From an uncultured Collinsella sp. (GTDB lineage Bacteria; Actinomycetota; Coriobacteriia; Coriobacteriales; Coriobacteriaceae), in assembly GCA_900541685.1 (NCBI GenBank), contig UQKM01000008.1:1-64000 (forward strand): a stretch of 64,000 bases of DNA. Reading direction: 5' to 3'. A program made the translations under genes and the position numbers. This document shows positions 26,001 to 34,240 of the stretch, one piece after another. How positions within the stretch are numbered: position 1 is the first letter of the stretch; each line of letters begins with the position of its first letter. The notes under the pieces were generated by a model. The model saw only the letters and a list, made by a program, of their open reading frames with translations. It ran no database searches and was not told the origin of the DNA.

Positions 26001-27018
26001 GCCGATGGGCTACGAGCTTGAGCAGGTGGTTGGTGCCTGCGCCGCTGCCAACAACCATATGACGGACAACAAGGAACACGCTGCCGTTAAGCAGCAGAAC
26101 CTTGCCGCCTTTAGGAACAACCTTGCCAAGCAAAAGCACGAAAAGCTGGCGTGGAAAGTTACCTCGCTAAACGCCGGGGACGAAGATCTCACTGCTTTTG
26201 ATGGCGAGCGCGACTTTTACCTGCATCATTTTTGCCTGCCGTGGGAAGATCTCGCGCAATACCCAGAGCGCCGGAGTACCGCGCTGCGCATGTCGCATGC
26301 TGCAAATGGCTATGCCTATGCAGAAGGCGGGGCATGCAAGGTGCCGCACTTTGAATTCCCTAGCTACGATGGTGAGCCCGTCGAGCAGATTGCTGCTCGT
26401 CTGGAGGATCGTTGCCACTGCAAGGAGGGCTTAAAGGGCGCGACGGTTCGCCAGGTGAGCCAGGCGGCGGCGCGCGTACCCGAGCTGCTGTCAATTCGCG
26501 AAGTGCGTGAGCGTTGGTCGAGCGACGGGGTGCCCACAACGCTGCAGCCGGCGGCGACGGCGCACATGACGCCCTATATGTTCCAGGCGGTCTACCTGGG
26601 TGAGCTGGGAGAATCTGCCGGAAGGGCAATCTTTGAGGCATATTACGACGGCCGCTATTCGCTTACGCGTGGCGATGCGGCACACGCCGAGACAGGTGGC
26701 GACTTTGAGGTGCTCGATGCTGCTGGCAACACGACCGGGGTATGGATCGATTTTAAGCACTATCGCATCGGTGCCTATATCGCTTATGTTCGCGACGGTC
26801 GCGAGGCGTCGGATGCCGAGCGCTTTAGGGCGAAGGCTCAAAAGGTTGGGGCGAAACGCCTGCTAATCGTCAACGTTTTGGCTGATGAGGCAGCGCTTGA
26901 GTGCGTGCCCAAGGCACTCGATGCTGAGGGGACTGTGTTCTCCGTTCCTTATATGGCCGCCGACGGTGCAATCAATTTGGAGATGATGGAGGCGATCGGC
27001 CGTGCAATCGAAGCATAA
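23086..27018 (+). CDS. Large SF2-type helicase with C-terminal PD-(D/E)XK nuclease domain
   Basis: 1310 residues from the ATG at 23086 (CGGAGG 7 nt upstream). Helicase motifs in order: a modified Walker A GATTGSGKNYTAEQ (about 53-66), Walker B FIFDEIDHMKAD (about 285), motif III CMSATWSAP (about 583) and motif VI QAVGRLMRT (about 938). The C-terminal 110 residues contain GDFEVLD and, 15 residues on, VWIDFKHYRIGAY, a D...D-x-K nuclease core. The middle and the region between 330 and 580 are not recognised. The next gene overlaps the end by 17 nt. I do not know this architecture from a named defence system. Confidence 0.75.
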   Translation: MAMWDLNCQSNPSSADDKELAPYLARQKAMREFFERALFAPKDQGNNGLYFLGATTGSGKNYTAEQVTADLIAGGWDDSGCFNKCPGRRYLVFVVPGKDNRDNYVASVRKLLVEQGMDGDAAQRMVFDLPRAGDNILHWIETTRGKGAVGVRDIPCPIEADDESSHRIIKRAWGNAMEIADDLLGILDTRNRLGGVADRLTPALRDKLSSADASLRWAVSHELKNITRGMEVIPQIWPSALLNDESIPHVIALTPQKLINRIDTVTGAGVVLFNAMAAEKGLFIFDEIDHMKADILSTLTDDPVTFQPDEVLRILDRHFNGGVVDPLLLGNRDQWMAVYTHASTSGDHKGSNAERNRVSRASVEEDAEEIAKDAKKIQKALASCIKDMKLRPPFALSDEAKEEQLSGRHLFGSDDISVGDNSANPLRFKLNEGGTRNMIITRGGSGQQTVSKAVRRARGLVRMVVGHLARCATLMDKLYYGSISYKDDLSRKNIIDALGIRNNQTSEKYFWDSLMLALFFKDRKNDEIDAADDSMYARGVDYLVMETTIEHMFTTYLTSHGIERMPEAYLASIAAKAPCVCMSATWSAPTVKNFNLDYLDEVHGVVRKDAWIGELNQEIVRQTKLFNKQAAKEYDVDIAWVDESKEIAGMVALAGGAFGGIIVSPDEVYERAMRFFDGIGVSEGLAVRLRLKIADRVGVSDAKSIEFELKRLSKTLVAVSTWARGVARNEQRAGAVFTTRHMGNHGEFNSLALDLAREIVAELVIRNIKCPEMSYEKSLEAAKDMVPCFNAAEWDAGWRGAQKRLELGQPTLMFINLSAGGFSKNLKYKVPENLCDMVHQVDCGFENADRRPKMDLDFLYIESPTSRLTWGVEINSNKFVQQALLGVVEQEELVARGEVPFTQKRRNVRMLLSGVNKSLPVRDTLSYQVEGARIVAQAVGRLMRTSVKMPCVQVLLDREIANDCNFSFLHDLPMGYELEQVVGACAAANNHMTDNKEHAAVKQQNLAAFRNNLAKQKHEKLAWKVTSLNAGDEDLTAFDGERDFYLHHFCLPWEDLAQYPERRSTALRMSHAANGYAYAEGGACKVPHFEFPSYDGEPVEQIAARLEDRCHCKEGLKGATVRQVSQAAARVPELLSIREVRERWSSDGVPTTLQPAATAHMTPYMFQAVYLGELGESAGRAIFEAYYDGRYSLTRGDAAHAETGGDFEVLDAAGNTTGVWIDFKHYRIGAYIAYVRDGREASDAERFRAKAQKVGAKRLLIVNVLADEAALECVPKALDAEGTVFSVPYMAADGAINLEMMEAIGRAIEA

Positions 27019-27952
27019 CCAGCCGTGCGGTTTGGGAGACATCGCCGTATCAGAGCTCGTGTTGCAGCTCGATGCCGCTGCTGCCGAGGAGCGCTACTCG
27101 GTCTTTTGGTGCAACGTCGGCGATGCGGGCAAGCATGCCGTGGCGAACTTTATGGCCGATGTGTGCCAGACGGGCAAGGTCGTCGCGCTCACGCAGCTTG
27201 CAGACAACCGCGTCTTTCTGATGGTCAAAGCGGGCGTGCAGACGGGCGACCTTAATGCCTCGCTTTATCAGGAGCAGATAGTTCCGATTAAAACTAATTG
27301 GAACGAGTTGGACGATTACGTTGCGTTCCGCTTGCTGTTCAACTCCTGCTCTCAGTTTGAGGGGATTGAGGACGAAGTTCCCAATGACACCGGGCACCTG
27401 TATGTCATTAGCGCCAAGGGTGCCCGCCGCGATGCTGTCGAAAGCGACGGAAGGGGACCTGCCAAGATCGAAACGGTTGAAATCGTTATCGATGAGGATT
27501 GCACCTTTGATCTTAAGATTCGGACGTTTACCAAGCGCCGTGTGCTTATTGGCAGGGCACAAGGTGACGAGAAAGAGCTCGAAAAGATTAAGAGCCAAGT
27601 GGGCTACAGGCTATCGCCCGTGGCGACGATGGTGCTTGCCCACGAACAAAAAGACGAGTACATCCTGCGCCGAGCCAAGGGCGACAAGCCGTCCAAGCGC
27701 CGTGATCTGACGTTCTCGGCCCAGGCGGACAAGGTCGCCTATACCAAGAAGGGCATTTTGTATCGAGAGCTGCAGATTCTCGAACGCCGTTACAGCGACT
27801 TCGCCCGGGTGACGCTCATGGAATACCAGCGTAAGAGTTTCTACGAGGTGCTCAAGGGTGATGAGTACGCGCGCGTGGTTGCGGAGCGCATGGCGGGGCA
27901 GCGAATCGTGGTGTCGTTTGCGCGCAATGGGCTTGCCGAAGTGGCGCGCTAG
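27002..27952 (+). CDS. Unknown protein, N-terminal half of an apparently split gene
   Basis: 316 residues from a GTG with GGAGG upstream, overlapping the helicase-nuclease gene. No catalytic motif is seen; the last 100 residues are strongly basic and helical. It ends in TAG at 27950-27952, but the frame continues for 20 sense codons, without another stop, straight into the GTG of the next gene. Together they would make a 631-residue protein with a seamless join (FARNGLAEVAR, stop, LADRLNDSSWGVRATYGGRA). See the finding on this TAG. Confidence 0.65.
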   Translation: MQSKHNQPCGLGDIAVSELVLQLDAAAAEERYSVFWCNVGDAGKHAVANFMADVCQTGKVVALTQLADNRVFLMVKAGVQTGDLNASLYQEQIVPIKTNWNELDDYVAFRLLFNSCSQFEGIEDEVPNDTGHLYVISAKGARRDAVESDGRGPAKIETVEIVIDEDCTFDLKIRTFTKRRVLIGRAQGDEKELEKIKSQVGYRLSPVATMVLAHEQKDEYILRRAKGDKPSKRRDLTFSAQADKVAYTKKGILYRELQILERRYSDFARVTLMEYQRKSFYEVLKGDEYARVVAERMAGQRIVVSFARNGLAEVAR

Positions 27953-28012
27953 CTGGCCGATCGACTTAACGATTCCTCGTGGGGCGTTCGCGCAACGTAT
28001 GGCGGAAGGGCC

Positions 28013-28897
28013 GTGGATTCGCGGGCGCTGAACCTTGTCGTTGTGCCCAATGAGGTTGCTGAGGACGACGGCTATGCCTTACATGCTGGCGTGGTGGAAC
28101 AGCACGTGACACCGGATGTGTGCGAGCCACTGTTTAAGGTGGCGCCAAAGCAAAAGGATCGCAATGCGCAAGAGGCGATCCTGGGCGCCATGCTCAAAGA
28201 ACTGCTGGTAAAGCAGGATGTTGTCGACGAGCGGGTGACGGCGTTTGATCTTGATGCTTTGGATATTGAGTCGGTGACGGTGTGTGGCTTGGTCGATGTG
28301 CCGCATAAAACAAAGGACAAGATTGAGCTGGATTCGCGTATCGCTACGTTGGCGATTGGCGCGGATGGGGGCATGCGCTATGCCTCACATTCGGCAGAGG
28401 ATGGTCCCGAGGACGAGATGGAGCTCGATCTGCTGACCGCGGACGGCAAACTCGATAAGGGCGCCTATGTCTTTGACGTGCATGCGAACGGGCAGTCTAT
28501 GCTTGCGCGCGTGCGGGATACGGGACTGACGACGTTTTCCAATAACTTTATGGCCCTGGTGGGTGAGCATCAGCTCACAGGCAAAGCAGGGCGTAAGAAA
28601 GAGATTTTCGAGAGCTACAACTCGCCTTATTACGGCATTGGAACGTTCGAGCGTGCGGGCAAGACTTGCTATTTTGTGGGCGTCAACAACGGCACCCAGG
28701 AGGATATGGCGACTGCGATTCACGTGCGTTCGATTGAGGTACTCGACGGCGATGATTTGTCTGAGTTGTTGGTTCAGCTGGCCAACATAGGCCTTTCGCG
28801 CTATAAGGCTCCGTCCGTGTGGCCGATTCCGGTCAAGTATCTCAACGAGTGCGCTGCGCGTGAGGGCGCGGTAGAGGATGGCGGTGGCGACAAGTGA
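28013..28897 (+). CDS. Unknown protein, C-terminal half of an apparently split gene; possibly PIWI-like
   Basis: 294 residues if it starts at the GTG at 28013, whose GGAAGGG sits only 3 nt upstream, too close for a good ribosome site. The sequence has alternating strands (LNLVVVPNEV, IATLAIGADGGM) and ends GLSRYKAPSVWPIPVKYLNECA, a layout that reminds me of the MID/PIWI region and the P-x-P-x-x-Y-x-x-x-A end of prokaryotic Argonaute-type proteins. This is pattern memory, not proof: no DEDX catalytic set is visible. It is the last gene of the helicase-nuclease operon. Confidence 0.5.
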   Translation: MDSRALNLVVVPNEVAEDDGYALHAGVVEQHVTPDVCEPLFKVAPKQKDRNAQEAILGAMLKELLVKQDVVDERVTAFDLDALDIESVTVCGLVDVPHKTKDKIELDSRIATLAIGADGGMRYASHSAEDGPEDEMELDLLTADGKLDKGAYVFDVHANGQSMLARVRDTGLTTFSNNFMALVGEHQLTGKAGRKKEIFESYNSPYYGIGTFERAGKTCYFVGVNNGTQEDMATAIHVRSIEVLDGDDLSELLVQLANIGLSRYKAPSVWPIPVKYLNECAAREGAVEDGGGDK

Positions 28898-28941
28898 TGG
28901 TGTTGCGCAATTATCGCTCCTAGAACTTTTTGAAATAACAC

Positions 28942-28970
28942 TTGCATTGTAAAAGGGGAGAACATATACT
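28942..28970 (+). promoter_or_regulatory. Strong predicted sigma-70 promoter of the 29051 gene
   Basis: TTGCAT at 28942-28947 and TATACT at 28965-28970, spaced by 17 bases. The predicted transcript begins near 28977, giving a leader of about 75 nt. Confidence 0.65.
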
Positions 28971-28992
28971 GCAGCCATAGCACATCAGATGG

Positions 28993-29009
28993 GGTCTCAA
29001 AAAGAGACC
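28993..29009 (+). promoter_or_regulatory. Hairpin in the leader of the 29051 gene
   Basis: GGTCTC, five A, GAGACC: a perfect 6-bp stem about 16 nt after the predicted transcription start. No T run follows, so it is not a terminator; a 5'-stabilising or regulatory hairpin is more likely. Confidence 0.6.
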
Positions 29010-29050
29010 AAGCAAACGAGTTTTCAGTTTATGTTGAGAGGTACTTGAGC

Positions 29051-29245
29051 ATGACCAGCAGAATTTTCCCCCTTTACAACGACAATACCGACCATATCGA
29101 TCTCAATACCATCTACGGTTGCAGTATTGGTTCTAAGGCCGAGAACTACATGTTCGCTCAAGATGATCTAGAGCTTAGCTCCGAAGATTATGAGTACCTG
29201 AATGATATTGAGCGCGAGCGGGAGTATGAGCTCGGCATCCGCTGA
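29051..29245 (+). CDS. Small acidic protein, unknown
   Basis: 64 residues from the ATG at 29051 with GAGAGG upstream. Acidic and polar throughout (EYLNDIEREREYELGIR at the end), no signal peptide or membrane span. It has the best promoter in the accessory region and a hairpin leader, so it may be abundantly made. It lies between the helicase operon and the surface-protein gene. Confidence 0.55.
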   Translation: MTSRIFPLYNDNTDHIDLNTIYGCSIGSKAENYMFAQDDLELSSEDYEYLNDIEREREYELGIR

Positions 29246-29364
29246 TGGATGTGGGCTTGTCTCCAACTCCTCCGATTTAATTACCCCGTTATCACCTCTT
29301 TTTAGCGGGGCATATTGGATCGATTATGTGTCAAACATCAGCTCATCGTGGGAAGGAATCGGCA

Positions 29365-32300
29365 ATGAGCAAGAACGTGAACAAGAACATCAATGGCGGC
29401 GCTGCGGGTAAGGCGAAGGCCGCCGGGCGTATGGCGACAGTTGCTGCGGCAACGATCGCCATGACGGGCGGGTCGCTGCTGTCTCCGCTGACTGCGGTGG
29501 CGCAGGGTGCGAACGGTGCCGACGCTACTGCGAAGCCGGCTGCGGTGCTGTCTCCGTTGACGAGCGCGGCTGCTGCTAGCGCTGGCGCGGGCACGGTGTC
29601 AGCGGTGCAGAAGGTCGCCAACCTGCAGGCTGCGGTCGATGCGGCTCGCGCTAAGGCCGCTGCTGCCAAGGCCGATTTGGATGCGGCCGCCGCTCCTTAC
29701 GACGCCGCCGCTGCCAACCAGCAGCAGGCTCAGAGCGCCTACGATGCGGCCCGTGGCACAAGCGACGCTGCCGCTTCTGCAGCTTCGGCCGAGCTGGAGC
29801 AGCAGATGGGTGCCGCGCAGGACAAGGCCGATGCGGACGTGAAGGCGCTCGAGGACGCTCAAGCTGCACTCGATGCCGCAAAGAGGGATCTGACGGACAA
29901 GGGTGAAGCCCTGACCGCTGCCCAGAAGACCGCCGACGATGCCCAGGCTGCGCTCAAGTCCGCGCAGGCCGCTGCTGCCGATGCCACGCCCGAGGCTGTT
30001 GCCGCGGCTCAGGCCGCTGCCGAGCAGGCCGCGAGCGAGCTGGAGCAGGCAAAGCAGCAGGCCGCCGACGCGCAGGTCAGGCTTTCGAATGCCCAGGCTG
30101 CCGCTGACGCCGCCGCGGCTAAAAAGCAGGACACACAGGACAAGCTTTCGGCAGCTCAGCAGGCAAAGGATGCGGCCGATACGGATGTGAATGCCGCTCA
30201 GGCGAGCTATGACGCTGCCAAGGCAGATTTGGATCGAGCCGAGCAGGGTGCGGCGGGCCCGGAGTACGAGGCTGCCAAGGCCAAGGTGGACGCCGCCGCT
30301 GCCACGCTGGACGCCGCCAAGTCAGTGCAGGCGCAGCGCGAGGGCGAACTCGCTGCTGCCTCGCAGGAAGTGACCACTGCCGAGGGTGAGGTGCAGGCTG
30401 CTCAGCAGGCGCTCGCCGTCCAGCAGCAGACTGCGGCTGACGCGCAGTCCAAGTTGGACGCTGCCACGGCTACTGCGACCGCGGCAGACACCGCCCTCGG
30501 TCAGGCCAAGACCGATCATGCCAGTGCGCTCGCGGCGCTGGCCGATGCCCAGGCCAAGCTCTCGGCCGCTAAGGACGAGAAGAACGCTGCCGGCAAGGCG
30601 CTCGACCAGGCAAAGGCTCAAAAGCAGCAGGCCGATCAGGCTGTGGCACAGGCGCAGGCCAAGCTCGACGCTGCCCAGGCTACGGCGAACGCCTCGGCGG
30701 AAAACTACCGCCAGGGTGCTATTGCGTTATTTAAGAGCGTGGGTGCCGACGATGCGGCGGACCTGATCCTCAACTGCAAATATGCCAGCCTTACCAAGGT
30801 GGGCGAGGAAGTTGACGCGACGAGTCTGACCAACATGAAGCAAGCGATTGTGTGGCTCAAGGCGTGCAACGAGTACCGCAAGAGCGTCGGCTTGAGTGAG
30901 CTCAAGGTGACGTACAGCATGATGGCGACTGCCATTGCCGACGCGAACTATTCCGACACCAAGGTTGCCCATGCTCAGCAGTTCAACGTGGGCGAAAACG
31001 TGGCGTGGAACTACGGAAGCGATCCGTTCATCCAGTGGGTCGATCAGGAAAAGGCTGTCTTTGACCGCGCTGCGGCTACGCTGGGGGCGACGGGCCTTAG
31101 GGGAAAGGCTGCTTTCGATTTTTATCGTCAGCATGGTGATGAAGTGGACCGCTACGTTGCCGCGCATGGCGGGAACGTGCATACAGTCGGTCACTACATG
31201 AATGTGATCGATCCCGATTACACCGTGACGGGCATGGGGGTTTGCACGCGCGGGACGATGAACCGTTGGCTTACGCAGGCGCAGACGTTCTCTATGTCTG
31301 GAGGATGGTACACGAATGCCGCCAATCCGATGACGGTTGTCGAGTACGAGGCTGCGCTGAACGCGTGGTGCGACTCTCTGGCAAATCCCGAGCAGGGCGT
31401 TGACACGGCACGCAAGGAGCTTGCTACGGCGCGGGGCGTTGCCGACGATGCCGGCAACAAGGTGGACGCAGCATCGCAGACCGTTGCGGCAAAGCAAGCT
31501 CAGGTTGAGCGCGCTGTCGCTGACGTTGATGTCGCGGCTGACAAGGTCTCGGAGGCTCAGGTCGCTGTGGAGCAGAAGCAGGCTGCAGCTGAGGCCGCCG
31601 CGCGTGCCGTTAGTGATGCCCGCGCCGATTTGAGCGCTGCCAACGCCGCAGTTGCGGCGGCTCAGGACGCCGTGGCCGCCAAGTCTGGCGAGCTCGACAT
31701 TGCCAAGGGCAAGGTGGCTGCTGCCAAGCGCGCACTGGATGCCGCTCGTGTCGGTGTCGGCGACAAGCAGGATGCACTTGCCGCGGCCCAGGATGAGCTG
31801 GCGGCGTATTCGGCCGATATCGCTGCTGCTCAGCGTGCGTTTGATGCGGCATCGTCTACGCTCGAAGACGCACGTGCCAATCAGCGTGAGGCGGAGGCTG
31901 AACTTGCTGTCGCCCAAGGCGATGCCGATCAGGCAGCCATCGATGCTGCTGGCGCTCAGGCGGAGCTCGATATGGCCCAGCAGGCTGCGAGCGATGCTGG
32001 CGCTGCCGCGACAACGGCTCAGGCAATGTCTGATGCAGCTGCCGCGCGTGCCTCCCAGCTTAAGAATGCCGCTGCAGCACTTTCCAGGGCTACTGAGGAC
32101 AAGCTCGCTGCCGATGCTGCGCTTGATGCTGCGGAGATGGCCGTGAGCGATGCCGAGTACGACTTGGTGGAGGCTGACGATGCCGTGACGGATGCGGCCG
32201 CCGCCCGCGATGCCTCTGCCGCCGCGGTCACCCGTCTGCGCAGGATCAATCTTGCCGAAGCCATCGTCAACGGCAGCGCTGACGATGCAGGCGAGGCGCT

Positions 32301-32715
32301 CAACGCCAAGATCGCCGCAGCTCACGATGCCGCCGAGCGCGCCGCGACCGCCAAGGCCGAACTCGATGACGCCGCAGCTGCGACGGATGCTGTGGCACCT
32401 GCCTACCTGGAGGCGCTTGCCAACTATACCGCCGCCAAGGCCGAACTCGACCAGGCTATTGCCGAGCTTAACGCCGAGATCGCTCGCCAAGAGGCCGCCG
32501 ACCGCGGAAACGGCGAGCAGACCCAGCCCGTCACGCAAGTTACGTACCAGGCCAAGCATGCGGAGGCAAAGACCGAGGCCACGACTTGGCAGACGGCGAT
32601 GCCCGCCACGGGCGATGCGTCCGAGCTGCTGGGTGAGACCTTCGTGATCGGCGGCACGGTCCTGGTGGCCGCCGGCGTATTCCTGTCCGATAAGCGCCGC
32701 CAGCTGATCCGTTAG
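29365..32715 (+). CDS. Large Ala-rich coiled-coil surface protein with CAP domain and LPxTG-like anchor
   Basis: 1116 residues from the ATG at 29365 (GGAAGGAA upstream). A basic N terminus and hydrophobic run (MATVAAATIAMTGGSLLSPL) form the signal peptide. Residues about 60-450 and 690-1070 are two long Ala-rich, heptad-like coiled coils (AAAKADLDAAAAPYDAAAAN style). Between them, about 460-680, is a CAP/SCP-type domain (IVWLKACNEYRKSVGL, NVGENVAWNYGSDPF, HTVGHYMNVIDPDYTVTGMG). The C terminus is MPATGDAS, a hydrophobic span and KRRQLIR: a sortase signal with Met in place of Leu. It should stand out from the wall as a long rod carrying the CAP domain. Confidence 0.85.
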   Translation: MSKNVNKNINGGAAGKAKAAGRMATVAAATIAMTGGSLLSPLTAVAQGANGADATAKPAAVLSPLTSAAAASAGAGTVSAVQKVANLQAAVDAARAKAAAAKADLDAAAAPYDAAAANQQQAQSAYDAARGTSDAAASAASAELEQQMGAAQDKADADVKALEDAQAALDAAKRDLTDKGEALTAAQKTADDAQAALKSAQAAAADATPEAVAAAQAAAEQAASELEQAKQQAADAQVRLSNAQAAADAAAAKKQDTQDKLSAAQQAKDAADTDVNAAQASYDAAKADLDRAEQGAAGPEYEAAKAKVDAAAATLDAAKSVQAQREGELAAASQEVTTAEGEVQAAQQALAVQQQTAADAQSKLDAATATATAADTALGQAKTDHASALAALADAQAKLSAAKDEKNAAGKALDQAKAQKQQADQAVAQAQAKLDAAQATANASAENYRQGAIALFKSVGADDAADLILNCKYASLTKVGEEVDATSLTNMKQAIVWLKACNEYRKSVGLSELKVTYSMMATAIADANYSDTKVAHAQQFNVGENVAWNYGSDPFIQWVDQEKAVFDRAAATLGATGLRGKAAFDFYRQHGDEVDRYVAAHGGNVHTVGHYMNVIDPDYTVTGMGVCTRGTMNRWLTQAQTFSMSGGWYTNAANPMTVVEYEAALNAWCDSLANPEQGVDTARKELATARGVADDAGNKVDAASQTVAAKQAQVERAVADVDVAADKVSEAQVAVEQKQAAAEAAARAVSDARADLSAANAAVAAAQDAVAAKSGELDIAKGKVAAAKRALDAARVGVGDKQDALAAAQDELAAYSADIAAAQRAFDAASSTLEDARANQREAEAELAVAQGDADQAAIDAAGAQAELDMAQQAASDAGAAATTAQAMSDAAAARASQLKNAAAALSRATEDKLAADAALDAAEMAVSDAEYDLVEADDAVTDAAAARDASAAAVTRLRRINLAEAIVNGSADDAGEALNAKIAAAHDAAERAATAKAELDDAAAATDAVAPAYLEALANYTAAKAELDQAIAELNAEIARQEAADRGNGEQTQPVTQVTYQAKHAEAKTEATTWQTAMPATGDASELLGETFVIGGTVLVAAGVFLSDKRRQLIR

Positions 32716-32811
32716 GGACAGGGAAGCGCGCTGTTTTTGGCGCGCACCGCAAGGGCATGGGCTCTGCGGCGCGCGCCACTTTCACCTTCGAGATTGATTA
32801 AGGAGGGACAT

Positions 32812-33168
32812 ATGCAAATTAGAGGAGAGGCCGCGATTGCTTGCGGATTCATGGCGGGCCTGGCAACGGGGCTGCTGTTCGACGGGTGCTTTGACGGCTA
32901 CATTAATCGATACCGCGATTCTGGTTTTTCGAGAAGCAAGCCTTGGAAAACGGCATCGGCTCCTCTAGAGGTGGCCGCGCCCATCGAGCCTCGCAGCGTA
33001 GATGCCTCAAAAATCAAGGTAATCGTTACCAAGAACGGCAAGATTTATCACCGTTCTGGGGGATGCAAAAACCTTCCTCAAAATGCCATTAGAACAAGCG
33101 TGCCACTGGCGACCGCGCTCAAACGAGGAAAGACCCCCTGTTCAGTATGTTGCCCGCCAGCGGCTTAG
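32812..33168 (+). CDS. Small anchored protein with Cys/His metal-binding-like C terminus
   Basis: 118 residues from the ATG at 32812, with AAGGAGGG upstream. A hydrophobic N-terminal segment (about 8-24) suggests a signal anchor. The end has the pattern VTKNGKIYHRSGGCKNL ... KRGKTPCSVCCPP, a recurrent Y-H-x-x-x-x-C / P-C-x-x-C motif seen at the ends of secreted nucleases and small surface proteins, probably a structural zinc site. Confidence 0.7.
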   Translation: MQIRGEAAIACGFMAGLATGLLFDGCFDGYINRYRDSGFSRSKPWKTASAPLEVAAPIEPRSVDASKIKVIVTKNGKIYHRSGGCKNLPQNAIRTSVPLATALKRGKTPCSVCCPPAA

Positions 33169-33321
33169 ACGATTCTTCGGGGGTGTTCTGCAAGGACATG
33201 GGTCCCTGCGGATACATGGGTTTAAAAACGTGTCCGCACGGCATGGGACACTTACCCTGCCGCCCTGCTCTGCCGCGGCGGCATGTACCCAAACAACGAT
33301 CCTCTAAGGAGTTCGATACCA

Positions 33322-33561
33322 ATGAGCGATAACACCAAGCATCTCGCAAAGAAGTGCGTCAAGGACGCGGGACCGTGCCTTGCGCTGTGCGTAGCCGGCG
33401 CAGCGGTCGCGCTGCTGGCTGTTTTGGGGCCATTCGACGTGCTCCGAAGTGCCAGTTCCCTGCACGTTATCATCGCCCTTGCCGCCGCCATGATGACCAG
33501 CGGCGTGCTCGATTTGATCTTTTGGGTGATCGACCCGTTTGGATGGAAGAACGAGGGGTAA
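33322..33561 (+). CDS. Small two-span membrane protein, unknown
   Basis: 79 residues from the ATG at 33322 (TAAGGAG upstream). Two hydrophobic segments (CLALCVAGAAVALLAVLGPF and VIIALAAAMMTSGVLDLIFWV) and a short basic N terminus. Function unknown; it lies just before the metallophosphoesterase pair. Confidence 0.65.
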   Translation: MSDNTKHLAKKCVKDAGPCLALCVAGAAVALLAVLGPFDVLRSASSLHVIIALAAAMMTSGVLDLIFWVIDPFGWKNEG

Positions 33562-33601
33562 GCCCTAAGGGATGGATACCCCGCAGCAACAGGAGGTCCC
33601 C

Positions 33602-34240
33602 GTGATCTGGTTTACCAGCGATACGCACTTTGGACACGAGAACATGCTACGGCTCTGCGACAGGCCTTGGTCGACTGTTGCGCAGATGAACGACGCCATG
33701 GTCGCCAGCATTAATAGCAAGGTCACTGCGGATGACGAGCTTTACATTTTGGGCGACTTTAGCTTTAAGATGACGGTCCAAGATGCCTACGAGCTGCGCA
33801 AAAGCATCGCATGCAAGCGCATCCATCTGCTGCCCGGCAACCACGATAAAGACTGGACGCAGCCTGCGGTGGCGGATGCTTTTATCGTCGAGCCGCCCAT
33901 TTGCGTGCTCAAGATCGACCGTCAGAAAATTGTGCTGAGCCACTATCCCATGGTCGACTGGCAGGGTATGTCGCACGACGGCTGGCATCTTCACGGGCAT
34001 ATCCACAGCTGCGGCGGCGCGTACAACAAGTTCAACCTTCGGCAGGGGCTGCTGCGCTATGACGTGGGCGTGGATGCCAACGGCTACGCCCCGGTGAGCC
34101 TAGAGGAGCTCAAGTCGTTGTTTGCGCAGGTCGAGGAGCCAGTGTGTTGCGTTAAGTGGCCGTGGTGGGTCAACGCCACGGGCAACGAGCAGGTCGAGCG
34201 CGATCTCGAGAGCTATAAGAGGGAAGTGGTGATCCGATGA
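33602..34240 (+). CDS. Metallophosphoesterase
   Basis: 212 residues from a GTG at 33602, preceded by a strong AGGAGG at 33591-33596; ten in-frame codons upstream from an ATG at 33572 lack such a site. Calcineurin-like motifs are clear: SDTHFGHENM, LGDFS, LLPGNHDKDW, SHYP and LHGHIHS. It is a two-metal phosphoesterase of the small family acting on unknown phosphodiesters or monoesters. The stop overlaps the start of a second metallophosphoesterase (ATGA). Confidence 0.85.
   Translation: MIWFTSDTHFGHENMLRLCDRPWSTVAQMNDAMVASINSKVTADDELYILGDFSFKMTVQDAYELRKSIACKRIHLLPGNHDKDWTQPAVADAFIVEPPICVLKIDRQKIVLSHYPMVDWQGMSHDGWHLHGHIHSCGGAYNKFNLRQGLLRYDVGVDANGYAPVSLEELKSLFAQVEEPVCCVKWPWWVNATGNEQVERDLESYKREVVIR

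Noticed and set aside
30727..32559. 610-codon minus-strand open frame over the surface protein
   Set aside because: Repetitive Ala codons (GCC/GCT) read as Gly/Arg/Ser-type frames on the other strand; no independent evidence.
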